Under the pieces are notes generated by a model. The model was not told the DNA's origin. It did no database searches and worked only from the letters and a program-made list of their open reading frames with translations. From Pleurotus djamor (lineage: Eukaryota; Basidiomycota; Agaricomycetes; Agaricales; Pleurotaceae), in the NCBI GenBank assembly GCA_029747585.1, contig JAPEVF010000172.1, positions 16,639 to 80,638 of the forward strand: a stretch of DNA of 64,000 bases. The letters run 5' to 3'. The translations under genes were made by a program, and so were the position numbers. Below, one piece after another: positions 35,263 through 45,129 of this stretch. Within the stretch, counting starts at the first letter, position 1; the number at the start of each line of letters is the position of its first letter.

Positions 35263-36137
35263 CAGGCTATCTGGACGTTTTGATACATCAAACCTGGGTA
35301 GTTACCCTTCATGAGTGATGCATCGTTGGGGGTAATTACCGTAGAGGGCGAAAGTGATGTATCACGATATATCATGTCAACTTGAACGGCGTCAGCCTTC
35401 CTTCTCCGTTTGGACGATTTGTCAGCCACTGGATACATCCACAAATGGGTGTTCCGCACAGCGTCGGCACGTCTCCCATCGTCGATTTCGCAGCCAGCTT
35501 CGTTGATGCGCCTGTCATTACGCCACACTTGCAGCGCGAAATTCTGTCGATCGATTATTAAATGATGCCTCCCTTGAATGTCTGAAAAACAAATATGATT
35601 TTGGACGGCCAATGTTTTTCTTGGAACGACATATAGTAGGATCATGGGAAAAATCTCAGAAAAATCGTCATGGTTGCTCATTCTGTCACTTCTATCATCT
35701 AAATCCGTCTTGACACATATGATCTAAAACCATAGATGTTAATAAATCTGCAATTTCGGCTCGATTTTGGTTTTTCGCTACGGCGCGGGCACAGGAAAAC
35801 TGGGTGGTATCACCAGATAATTGGCTCTCTCTTATGTGTTTTTAGTTCTCTCTTATGTGTCTCTGTCTTTAACAATTCTACCGTCTATCCGCGCACACTG
35901 AGTTTCTGGCCCGAGCATTTTCATCGTTGAACTTAAACGTTGAAACGCAAAGATGGCTGGCGCCTATTTCATAGCGCCGAAAAGCTGTTCAACGTTCAAC
36001 TTGCAACTTCGACGCGCCAAAGCCATCTCGTGGACGGCTTCTTCACGCCCACATCTCTTTCAATGAAGGCGAAACACTCTATTCTCGCAGCACATCAAGA
36101 AAGTAACAAGCAACTAACAACAACTAATCTAAGTATT
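35263..36137. other. Left terminal region of the KDZ element
   Basis: Contains the left inverted repeat and then an AT-richer stretch. A minus-strand ORF starting at 35681 (MSNHDDFSEIFPMILLYVVP) runs through the repeat into ORF3 of the host element. The middle of it (GRHHLIIDRQNFALQVWRND) looks coding-like, but there is no credible start or splice model, so I do not call a gene. Confidence 0.4.
35297..35335 (+). repeat. Left inverted repeat of the KDZ element
   Basis: GGTAGTTACC, 6 bp, then a 23-bp word ending CATCGTTGGGGGTAA. The reverse complement of 44736-44774 has the same 10-mer, the same 6-bp gap and 22 of 23 matching bases. A related second unit (GTAATTACCGTA..AGTGATGTATCAC) follows at 35332-35365, as expected for repeated transposase-binding sites near transposon ends. 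Confidence 0.8.
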
Positions 36138-37917
36138 TCAACTTGCTCGGCCCCTCCCTTTTGTCCTCCGGCCTCCACGTTTGAGCGACGCGATCTGTTC
36201 TGTATGCTGAGGCTTGCGTGTCCGTTTCCCATCGACAATCAACCCTCGATCGACCGACTCAGCTCGTCTACGTTTCGGGAGCCCAGCGGCTGGAGTGGCC
36301 TCTCCTGTTGTGGTTGGAACCCTGGTCGTGACTGTGGTAACAATTGATGTCGCGGTTGAGACTGTGGCCTCAGTTTGTGCTGTTACCTCGGGTACGACAG
36401 AATCGGCGAGCAGAGGGGGAGGGGGTAACGTGAGCGGTGCAATGGGCATGCTAGGAGTTGGGGAAGTGGATGCCGGAGGGTGCTGATGCGGTGCGGCCTC
36501 GGTTTGTGCTGTGGTGCCGGGTACGATAGAACCGGTGATCAGAGGGGGTAACGCCGGTGGGAAGGTCCATGGATCATTTAGCTCCTGAACGAGGGAGGTG
36601 TAAGGCATGGAATTGAGCGTGCGCAAGTCGAAGCCTACTCCATCGTCAGCGAAGGGGATAGGCTGGAAGCTAGGGTCCATGAGATCGACTGGAGGGGTAG
36701 GTGCTGGCGTAAAGCTTGCGATTGGTTGAGAAACCACTGCGGCCGCTGGTACTGGGACTGCTCCATCACCTGGAGATAGTGCACGCGCCGCACATTCATC
36801 CGAAGCTACACAACCCCGTGAGTTAGCGATACTCAACCTTTCGAGCAAATTGGATGCTCACTATAGACCGTTTGCGCCCACGTCTGATAAGATGTGACTA
36901 TCTTTTCATAGAACGGGCCGGTCGCCTTTCGAAACGATTCACCCGAGCTGTTTTTGCCATAATGGAACCTAGCATCAAATGATGTCGATGAGGCCTGATG
37001 CGTTAATTGGAATAGGTAGGTTCGAAGACACACCCCAATGTATTAATAGCCCCTCCATTGGATGGATCAGGACCGCCAGCGATAAGGGTACATGTCCAAC
37101 CGGTCATGCGGTGGAAATCCGTGCTGAACATCTCGAAGACGGCGGGGATGTTCCCGATGTTCCTGGTTATAGCTGGTGAGCCAGCCGCTTGGGCTCCACA
37201 AAAGATATTAGGCTTACTCGGCGTAGTCAGCTGGTCCCTCAGGTTCCTCTTGCTTTTGCTTCTCCTTCCATTCCTCGCAGTAAGCCTCGTAATTCTTGAT
37301 GATTTCATCTTTGACATCTTGAGTTAGAGTTTCGTAGAGAGCGGCCGCATGGCTTCGATGATTGGGGAGAAAAGTTTTCGTCTTTTTTTTAGGAACTGGC
37401 GGCTTGTCGCGGGATGCAGGTGCACCAGGTGCAGGCGGTTCAGTGGGTGCGGCGGGCGTTGTTTCACCTGTATCATCCGTTTCGGCGGGTGTCGTGTCAG
37501 CTGTCTCATCCGTTTCAATGCCGGCAGTCTTGAGGTGAGTTTTGTAGTACATTTTTTGGTAGAATTGCATTAACTGAGGTTTTCGGCTGGCGTTTGTCCA
37601 TTTCCAGGTTTTCCCTACTTTCGGACGTTTTTTTCTCCTTGCGGTATCTGAAAAATCTTTTCACATACTATCATTCCAGGGTACTGGTAAGCCTCGATTT
37701 GATGCCGTGATATATTAGGGAGACTGACCTCTTTTTGCGCGTCCAAGTCTTCCCCCAACACCAAGTTCTGATCCACCGGCCACCTCTCAAACCATTCTTT
37801 GAAGAGAGGAATCCACAATGATTCGAAATCCTTTTTCTTCTGGGCCTCAAGGTAGGCATTCAGATGCTTTTCCAAGAAGGCCTTTTGCTCAGAGTTAACC
37901 TTTTCAGGTGGTGCCAT
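36138..37917 (-). CDS. KDZ cargo protein of the agaricomycete WF-P family (hypothetical)
   Basis: Starts MAPPEKVNSEQKAFLEKHLN. The first exon has the WFERWP pattern (WIPLFKEWFERWPVDQNLVL) common to a large uncharacterised agaric family. Later exons give RKKRPKVGKTWKWTNASRKP, YYKTHLKTAG, an Ala/Pro/Thr-rich linker, VKDEIIKNYEAYCEEWKEKQ, NIPAVFEMFSTDFHRMTGWT, HYGKNSSGESFRKATGPFYE and FYEKIVTSYQTWAQTVYS. The last exon is Pro/Thr-rich and ends in a basic tail (LKRGGRRTKGRG). About five exons. The exact junction near 37700 is uncertain. The protein is probably nuclear and accompanies KDZ-type transposons. Its role is unknown. Confidence 0.65.
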
Positions 37918-38110
37918 GCTGGAGCCGTATGCTGGGGAGTGAGGCTACGAAGCCTCTTTTTGCGTCGTCTGACCAGAGCCAACCACCACCACCTTCCTGG
38001 TGAGCTTATTTTTCTATCCAAGCCGGCAAGTCACGTTTATTAATTAATTTTTCCTATTCAAAAAGCCTTCGTCGTTCGCTAGGCTCCCTATCCAACTCCC
38101 CCAGTTCGAT

Positions 38111-38876
38111 ATGCACCAGAACGCCAACCAGAACATCCACCCTGACGTCCTTGCCGACCTTTTCGCGGGCATCGACCTGGACAGCATCGTCACGGCCGCA
38201 AGAATGGTTCGCTCAACTCAAGCGTCGGATGCTTCCCCGCCCACTGTTACTATCACCACCGTGTCGCCAGACTCGCCTCCTACGACCACGACCCATCAGG
38301 GTCGGGTCACGCGTGTTGAAGTTGATGGTCTCGAAGCGACCCCCGAAGGTACATGAAGTTTTCTTTTTTATTTTGCATCACTTTTCACTAACGTGGTCCT
38401 AGCTCGCTTCCAGTGTCCCAACTGTGACTACGACCTCGCGCTTATCAGGGTCGAACGGCCGGACTCTGCGGAGACGGTGTCTTCGCCGACCACTCCCCCT
38501 CGTGCTGCAGCAACGCAACACGGGTCTTTTCCAGCGCTACGTACGCCTGCTCCCGTGATGCGTCCGGTGGCATCAGTTGCGTCGTCTTCCAGGAACCCAG
38601 TCCCTCCGTCGCCCCAACGGACCAGAGGAAGGTTCGAATGGTACACCGTCATCAGGGGCCGTGAGCTAGGTGTGTTTCGTGGATGGTACGTCTCATATTC
38701 TTTGTCCGCTTTTTCACATCGCTTACATGTGGCGTAGGGATGCAACCGAGCCTCATGTTGCAGGTCTTGACCGAAACGGATACTGTCGAGGGTTTAACTC
38801 CGAGGTGGAAGCGTATAGATTTTTTGTCGAGCAATCCGCCGCGGGCTTGACCCGCCAAGTCACTGACTCCACGTAG
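38111..38876 (+). CDS. Viroplasmin/RNase H1 N-terminal-like domain protein (219 aa)
   Basis: Exons are 38111-38348, 38403-38685 and 38738-38876, sum 660 nt, with all junctions in phase. The C-terminal ~50 residues, WYTVIRGRELGVFRGW then EPHVAGLDRNGYCRGFNSEV and EAYRFF, match the small domain shared by caulimovirus viroplasmin and the N-terminus of eukaryotic RNase H1 (PF01693), which binds RNA/DNA hybrids or dsRNA. The N-terminal part is Thr/Ser/Pro-rich with a two-cysteine knuckle-like CPNC. There is no RNase H catalytic domain. A hybrid- or RNA-binding accessory of the KDZ element is plausible but inferred. Confidence 0.75.
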
Positions 38877-38963
38877 CCCGCGACGTCGTTCATAGATGTA
38901 CCTTGCCATTTCGTACAAGTTTGACAGCCTCACAATATGATTCATCCCCGCTCCCTATGATGA

Positions 38964-39895
38964 CTACAATGACTGATACCATAGTTGAGATAGCTTATGC
39001 AAAGCAGCGACCTCCGAGTGACCGATAAGAGCATAGCAGGTGACTTCATCAAGGCAATGTGAAAGCTCGCGAACCTTCCTTTGAACATGACAAACCTCCT
39101 TCAAATTATTGTTGACCCCATCCAACCGTAGCAGCGCATCATGACAAGCCTGCAACGATGAGTCAATTGAGTTAACCGCATGGGAACTACCTTCGAAGGC
39201 GTCCCGATTTGGGTTGCTAAGGTAGCGGCTAACGTGGTCCTCCATATATTGCTTTGTTGAACCGTTGGTAAGTGTTGTGAAATCTTGAGCTGCCTGTCTC
39301 AGGACGCGGAGCCACCCATCCACGTCCGATGGTTTATTCCTAGGGATAATGTCAAGGTGCTGAGCCAGTATGACAGAAAAGCCATACGATGCGATAGCGG
39401 GAACGGTCCGGGTCTTCCGCATGGAACTCAAGAGTTCCTTGTTTCTAGGACAAATCATAAATATAGAGATAGATGGCTTAAAATAAATAACGAGACCTTT
39501 GAAGCGAGTCGGCGTTGTGGCGGCGAGCCCGTTTGGCCAAAATCATCTTCTTGTTCCTAGAACGAAAGACTTAGTGATCTCTCACTTTCGCGTAGATTAA
39601 AGAGAACATACTTATGATAACTTCGCTTACTCTTTTCTCGATTAGCCAGTATCTTCTCATCGTCGGTAACGTAGAGCTTTGAGCGACTCCGTTTAATTTT
39701 GGGCTCAAGGGGCCTATCTTCCGCCGGTGTGTGTATATGTCTGAATGTCACAGAACTTGGAAGTCAGGGTCATCACATTCGCCCACCGTGGCTAGACGTT
39801 AGTACATACCGGTAATAATAACGCTTTGTTTTGCTTCGGTTGGCTGCGGCCTTTTCTTCCGGTGTGTGATAGAGTTTGGGACGACCACAGGCCAT
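38964..39895 (-). CDS. KDZ cargo protein with repeated basic GRPK/YxTxEEK motif
   Basis: Starts MACGRPKLYHTPEEKAAANR then SKTKRYYYR. After an intron a second copy of the same pattern appears: SRSKLYVTDDEKILANREKS then KRSYHK. Later exons continue NKKMILAKRARRHNADSLQ, then a helical C-terminal part (VSRYLSNPNRDAFEGSSHAV, VCHVQRKVRELSHCLDEVT) to the stop at 38964. The R-P/S-K-L-Y-x-T-x-E-K-x-x-A-N-R-x-K-x-x-R motif is a short basic helix seen in many agaric proteins linked to KDZ elements and suggests DNA binding. Transcribed away from its neighbours on both sides. Exon boundaries near 39480 are approximate. Confidence 0.6.
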
Positions 39896-40133
39896 GGTTG
39901 GTGTGAGGTGGTTGGGGTATTGATTTAATGCACGAGTTGAGCCCAAGTACAAAGTCTGACCTTTAAGGAAAGCTTACTTTTATTCATTTCTCGCAGTCCC
40001 TCCCAGTTTTCCGCCTTCATTAATATCTAGCAATATTCATAGAGCCGTTTGGTACTATACTATCATATTGAGGGGTGGACTATGCGCCTGGTTCGCATTG
40101 AACGAAATAATTTGTGGTTCCCCCCTAATAGCA

Positions 40134-40892
40134 ATGGCATCATGTGATCATGGTTCAAAGTCGGATTCCGTGCGTTCGGCCGTTTCAACGTCAACTCTCA
40201 CAGGGACCACTGACCCTGAACGTTCCAAGGTCTGTCCCCCAAGCCTGTCTGGAATCCATGCATCATGTCCTAATACCGTCATTCCCAGAATGCGAAGCTT
40301 GCAATTCCTAGCAACACGACCCGATTTATCCTTTGAGCGAGAACAACAGGAGAATGAATTTCGAACATTCCTCCTGCCTTACTGGTTGTCAGTAGGCCGA
40401 ACTCGTGAAGAACGAACCGAGTTCTTGGATGCTGTGTGGTTGATTTATTTTGACCGTTTCCCCTTACACAACCCACCCCTGGATTGGGAAAGGTGCCAGC
40501 GCCGTCTTCGACGTGTAAAGCGTGTACGTCCCCCTCTTACCCACACCCTCATGAAGAAACTCAGTATCTCCTTCATCCTCCTCTTCCGAAGTCATTTGCC
40601 TCGAGCTTGTTCATTGATGGAGTGCTTCACCCAGTTCCCCCATACATGGGAGACTGGCGGCCAGTACTTTCCCTCCCAGCGGACCGAATCCGAAGGGTAA
40701 GTTTTTCCGCCATCCTTTATCTTTGTCTTCTGTCTGATGTTTCGTTTTGCCAACTTCTAGCGCGATGAATGGCTTCGAACCCACCAGGGACTCCCCGTTA
40801 ATGCTGTCCACCACCAGTACATCGTGGCGTTTGAAGATGATAATGACCCCGAAGACGATTCCGAATGGTTTGATCCTGCTTATTTCGAGTAG
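40134..40892 (+). CDS. KDZ cargo hypothetical protein (208 aa)
   Basis: Exons are 40134-40523, 40592-40696 and 40761-40892, sum 627 nt in one phase. The helical core FRTFLLPYWLSVGRTREERT with FLDAVWLIYFDRFPL is followed by WERCQRRLRRVKR. The spliced tail reads DEWLRTHQGLPVNAVHHQYI then an acidic end (DDNDPEDDSEWFDPAYFE). The acidic end appears only with both introns removed, which supports the model. Upstream extension to 40068 would need a TTG start. Family unrecognised. It is co-oriented with and directly upstream of the transposase gene, so it may act with it. Confidence 0.6.
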
Positions 40893-40992
40893 TGCTACTT
40901 CCCATGTACCATGCTGGCTCGCATTCTTGACATTCTAATGCTAATACATGTTTCCCGGTCCATATCCCATTTCCTCACGCCCACCTTGGACT

Positions 40993-40999
40993 TTATAAA
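40993..40999 (+). promoter_or_regulatory. TATA box of the KDZ transposase gene
   Basis: TATAAAG lies about 40 bp before the ATG at 41035, in the short gap after the 208-aa gene. Confidence 0.6.
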
Positions 41000-41034
41000 G
41001 GCCCACACATTCCTGCAACCCCCCCCCAAACGCA

Positions 41035-44000
41035 ATGCCCCCGAAACGAAGTCTTATTGACTGTGATTCTTATCTTAGACCCAAGAAAACCACCACCACG
41101 ACACGGTTTTTGCACCGGAGTGTTGAGGCGTCACCACAGACATCGCTGGCCTCACGTAATCTTGCCTTCACTTCCCGCCCGCCCTCGGAGCCAGATCCAA
41201 CAGCACTCATACCACAACTCGCAGATGATGTTCCCGAGTCGGCTAATACATTTGGGGAACTGGATGTCGCCGCGGAGGAGCCTAACGACGAAGAAAATGA
41301 CAATGTTGTTGATCCAGCACTTGTACGGCGTCAGCGGGTAGGTCGATTATTCTTTGATGCGGAGTTTTTGGTTCACTCGTTCTTATTAAGGTCCCACTGC
41401 TGATCACCTGGCTGCCTAAACGGGACACCTACGTCGACGAGTTCCTTCGACTTGAGGGCCGCGAGGGTCTTGATGATTGTTGTGTAGGCTGTGAAGGGGA
41501 GAGCCAATTTACATGTTTCAAATGTTTTACGCCTGGTCTGATGTGCCAGTCTTGTATCGTCTCCGAGCACAGCACAGCCCCGTTCCATGAGATTTCGGTG
41601 AGTAGACTCCTTCGATTTTGAAGCAAATCAACTCAATATCCATTTACAGCAGTGGAATGGAGATTTCTTCGAAAGAGTCTCTCTCATGTCCCTGGGGCTG
41701 TCTATCCAGCTTGGACATCCCCTCGGCGAAGCTTGTCCCTCTCCGATTCCCGCGTTCAATGGAACGTTCAAGATACTCACGTTTACGGGAATAGTCGAGA
41801 CAAATCTCAATTTCTGCAACTGCCTGCAAGCATCAACACGGTACCAGCAACTACTTCGTGCGCGTCTGTTTCCCGCGACACATCAAGAACCGAGGACAGC
41901 AGCAACTTTCGAGGTTCTTCGCCATTTTCAGTTGCTGAGCTTTAATTCCAAAGTATCGGCGTACGAATATTATCAAACCCTTGTTCGGTTGACCGATAAT
42001 GTTGGAAACCCAATACCAGTGAGTAGAGGGGAGTGTCGAGCAAGCCTGCGTCGAACTAACGGAAGTCCATTAGAAAAGCTATGGATTGTGGATGTCAATG
42101 GTGCGGCAGTGGCGCCACATCACCCAGATGAAGCGATTCGGTCGGGGACATTGTGGAACCGGCATCAAAGGGACTCAAGAAGGCGAGTGTGCGGTTCTCT
42201 GTCCAGCATGCCCCCATCCGGGAAAGAACCTCCCGGATAATTGGGAAGACGTGCCACCAGCATCCAGGTTCGGTGTTTCGTGATATATCGTGAACGTTCA
42301 TTGGCTAATTCATTAGCACAGGTGGCTGTATACTTTGTTCCTCGCCATTGATGCAAACTTTCGCCTCAAACGACTCGACGTCTCGACTGACGAACGGGAT
42401 CCTTCGTTAAACAAAGGATGCGCGTTTTTCGTTGAAGAATCAAAGTACAAAGATTTTTTTGTCACGGTTCACTTCCATCAACATCGAAGATGAGAGTACA
42501 TGCCATGAGTATGATGCCGTCAAACAAGCTAACATCCGCGGTGGTCACGGTACTACCGCAAGTGGAGTTGGCACAATAGAGTGTAGCCGCCATGACATGA
42601 AGCGCCCCCTCTCCGTTGGCGATTTGCAAAAAGGCGAACGGTAAGCAGCCAGTACCAACAAATTTATTGTGATTCAATCATAAAAATTATAGATACATTA
42701 ACATGGACTATCTGTACTTCTCGAGTATCGGTCATCATTCCCCGAACCGCCTGTGTGTATCCTACGATATTGCGTGTCAATGGCGCAAGAAACTCGTTGC
42801 CCGTTCAAGCATATATGGACCCGAGGTAGTATCTGACAGATTTTCCCAGCTCCATACCACCTACCTCGTGCCGAAGTTCCACCTCTTCGCTCATCGGACC
42901 GCTTGCCACATCGAATATTCATTCAACTTAACCCCGAGGGTTGGTCGCACTGATGGCGAGTCTCCAGAACGTGGCTGGGCGGCCATGAATCCTATCGCCA
43001 GTAGCACCAAGGAGATGGGCCCTGGTTCCCGACGAGACACCCTGGACGACCATTTCGGTGATTATAACTGGCGGAAAGTTATATCCCTGCGTGAGTATCG
43101 TACTATCGTGTCTCCTGTAAGCAACTAGCTCTTACCCGTGAGCCAGATTCCACTCTTTTGACAAGGTTTGAAGAAGCCATTGAGATGAAGACAGCCCATA
43201 TTGCGGCCTTCTTGGACTTTAGCGCCTCCCTTTCCAATTCGTCAGTCCAACAGTTCTCACACGCGGTCTGGAAGTGGGAGCAAGACTATTCTCAGGATAA
43301 CCCCTTCGAGGCAAAGGTCCCAGAAATCACACAGGCCAAGATCCGTCGCCAGCTGGCTGATGAAGACGCAGCTGCGATAGCTCAAGATTCGCACATTGCC
43401 CACAGTGACACAAGTCCCCGAACCTTGATTGCTCAGGGCGTAGAAATCGAGGATCAGCAGCTCCGTCTCGCTACGGACGCAGCAAAGCTTGGTCCTCATT
43501 CAACCGAAATTCAACAGACACATATCATTGAACGCCGAAATCGATTACATCGACGGATCGCAGCCTGGCGCCTCGTACAGCAGCTCTATATCCCCACAGT
43601 CACTCCGTTCATACTCAATGATGGACACGCCTCAGACATTGATCCGGAATGTCTGCACCTTTACCTGCCTTCCGCAATGATGCCATCAGACGACGCGGAA
43701 GCACTTCTCCCACCAGAATTGCTACGTCTAGCTGAGTATGAGTGGCGTCTTCGATACGCCCAGGGTCTCGACCACCTCGCTGAACTTCGACGGCTTCTTC
43801 TCCTTCGCAGTACAATGTACCAATCCAAGGATCGCTATTCGCGTGGGCAGTACCACAGTACACGGAGTGCCACCCTCCTAGCCAACGTTCAAGCTCGTGT
43901 GAACGAGACAAGGGACCGTTACCGAGCCTGCTACAATGCACTTGTCAAACTTAGTAAGCCGTTGAAACAGACAGGATGGGAAACTATCCTGCGACGATTA

Positions 44001-44511
44001 GACGACAACGATGTGCGGAGCTTACGTCAAGGACAGGATTTGAGTTCGTTGGAGTCCGAGGGCAGCAGGCAGGCCGAGGGTTTTAGGACACTTTCGTGGA
44101 TATGGTCCGCTCAGCGACCATCGAACGGAAGCGGTGACGCCACCGCCAATATGAATGAAGGTAGTTCATTGTTTTTGTTTCGAAATGTCAGACTCATGAC
44201 CTTGTGACTCAGCTCTTCGTATTGAATGGTGCAAAACTCGCGCAAGGGCTCATCGCTGGCAAGAGGAGTGCCTCCTGCTTCATGAGGAAATGCGACGTGT
44301 CGTCCAATTCCATGAATATCAAACAAACATTTGGACGAGCCGCGCGGAGGTCGTGGAAACCGAAGGAAAAAGGGCGTATGCTTTGCGGCAGGCTAGCATT
44401 CAGCGAGGACTAGCCGACAAGTGTCGAAAGAGCTGGAGTGTGGCGAACAGTCGAATGCTGAATCCTGAGCCATTTGTCGAGGCGCCCATGACAAGTTCCA
44501 TAGTAGGATAG
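41035..44511 (+). CDS. CxC2-type KDZ transposase with one frame-breaking extra T
   Basis: Eight exons: 41035-41337, 41391-41597, 41650-42018, 42074-42267, 42322-42640, 42693-43090, 43147-44160 and 44213-44511. The CxC2 cysteine cluster reads CCVGCEGESQFTCFKCF, MCQSCIVSEHS, PFHEI^QWNGDFFERVSLMS then LGLSIQLGH. Family hallmarks follow: VRQWRHITQMKRFGRGH, LCPACPHPGKNLP, WLYTLFLAIDANFRLKR, GVGTIECSRHDMKRP, GDLQKGER, SYDIACQWRKKL, HRTACHIEYSFN, DGESPERGWAAMNPIASSTK and LRIEWCKTRARAHRWQEE. The exon sum is 3103 nt, one more than a multiple of three. A run of seven T at 42454-42460 puts the rest of exon five out of frame, while six would keep it open. So the copy carries a single-base lesion, or the run length is miscalled. 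Otherwise about 1033 aa and complete. Confidence 0.85.
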
Positions 44512-44735
44512 GTTTTGATATTGTCGAATAAACTCATGTCCTGATCGAATTATCAGAGGCGGAACGTCAAGCTATGTTTTCATAAGCCGAGAAGCTGAAC
44601 CCGATTGCGATTCAGTATTCAAAACAGGCAATGGGGCGGGCACGAATTGGGCACGAAGCGGGCAATTGTTGGGCAACTGCTTAAGTAAGCTCACCCAGTG
44701 CTTCAGTTCTGACGTGATATATTGCTCGTTTTCTC

Positions 44736-44774
44736 TTACCCCCAACGATGTATCACTCTTACACGGTAACTACC
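44736..44774 (-). repeat. Right inverted repeat of the KDZ element
   Basis: The reverse complement matches the left repeat at 35297-35335: the same GGTAGTTACC, the same 6-bp gap, 22 of 23 bases in the next block. A further inner word (ATATATCAYGTCA) is also shared by both ends. The repeat stops 32 bp short of the 8-bp duplication. Confidence 0.8.
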
Positions 44775-44806
44775 GTATACGATATATAACTAGGTACGGC
44801 ACTGGT

Positions 44807-44814
44807 GGGAGGGG
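44807..44814. repeat. 8-bp target-site duplication of the KDZ element (right)
   Basis: GGGAGGGG, identical to 35255-35262. It lies within codons QLPS of the third ORF on the minus strand. Confidence 0.85.
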
Positions 44815-45129
44815 AGCTGGCTTGCGAGAACGTCAGGGGAGTGGAGAACACTCTCTAGATCGGCGTCGGTGGGACCAGTGGGCGTGATGTCGGAGGTGTC
44901 GTCGGGGACGTCAGAAAGGGTGGAAAGGGTGGAAAGGGTGGAAATAGGAGAGGTGGGGTTGGAGACGGCTTCTTCTTCTTCGGAAATGCTGGACATGGTG
45001 AAGTGGGAAGGATTGCGAAAGATGGGGAATCAAGTAAAGAAGAGGAAGGGGAATTTATATGAGATGAGAAGATAATACGAAATGAAAAAGAAATAAAATG
45101 TACTTTTCACGAGGTCGCCACTTTGACAT

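Larger units (their letters stand above)
35263..44806 (+). mobile_element. KDZ (Kyakuja-Dileera-Zisupton) DNA transposon, 9,544 bp
   Basis: Bounded by GGGAGGGG on both sides and carrying inverted repeats at comparable depth inside each end (35297-35335 and 44736-44774). It encodes a CxC2-type KDZ transposase (41035-44511) and at least four further genes on both strands. It sits inside ORF3 of the Gypsy element. The outermost ~33 bp of the two ends are only weakly alike, so the conserved inverted repeat is slightly subterminal. Confidence 0.85.
34286..44996 (-). pseudogene. Third ORF of the Gypsy element, split by the KDZ insertion
   Basis: The 5' part (44996-44807) begins MSSISEEEEAVSNPTSPIST, 133 bp after the gag-pol stop. 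The 3' part resumes at 35254 and ends at 34286 with SSDAMQVDG. When the KDZ insert and one copy of the 8-bp duplication are left out, the two parts join in the same phase. When the ambiguous base at 35171 is also left out, the total is exactly 386 codons (385 aa). The protein has an acidic Ser/Thr-rich N-terminus, a Pro-rich middle, a conserved-looking core (NNPSIHPDLDKVLSIANDGS, RVTQEFVWAMFDVSREIEEG) and a Gly/Arg/His-rich C-terminus suggestive of nucleic-acid binding. It has no signal peptide or membrane segment, so it is not envelope-like. Function unknown. As it stands the gene is inactivated by the insertion. Confidence 0.85.

Noticed and set aside
35263..35681. Minus-strand ORF whose TPNDASLMKGNY resembles TPNDVSLLHGNY in a plus-strand ORF at 44.7 kb, suggesting a shared protein motif
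   Set aside because: The resemblance is at DNA level, in inverted orientation and at equal depth inside the 8-bp duplications, so it is better explained as the transposon's inverted repeats.
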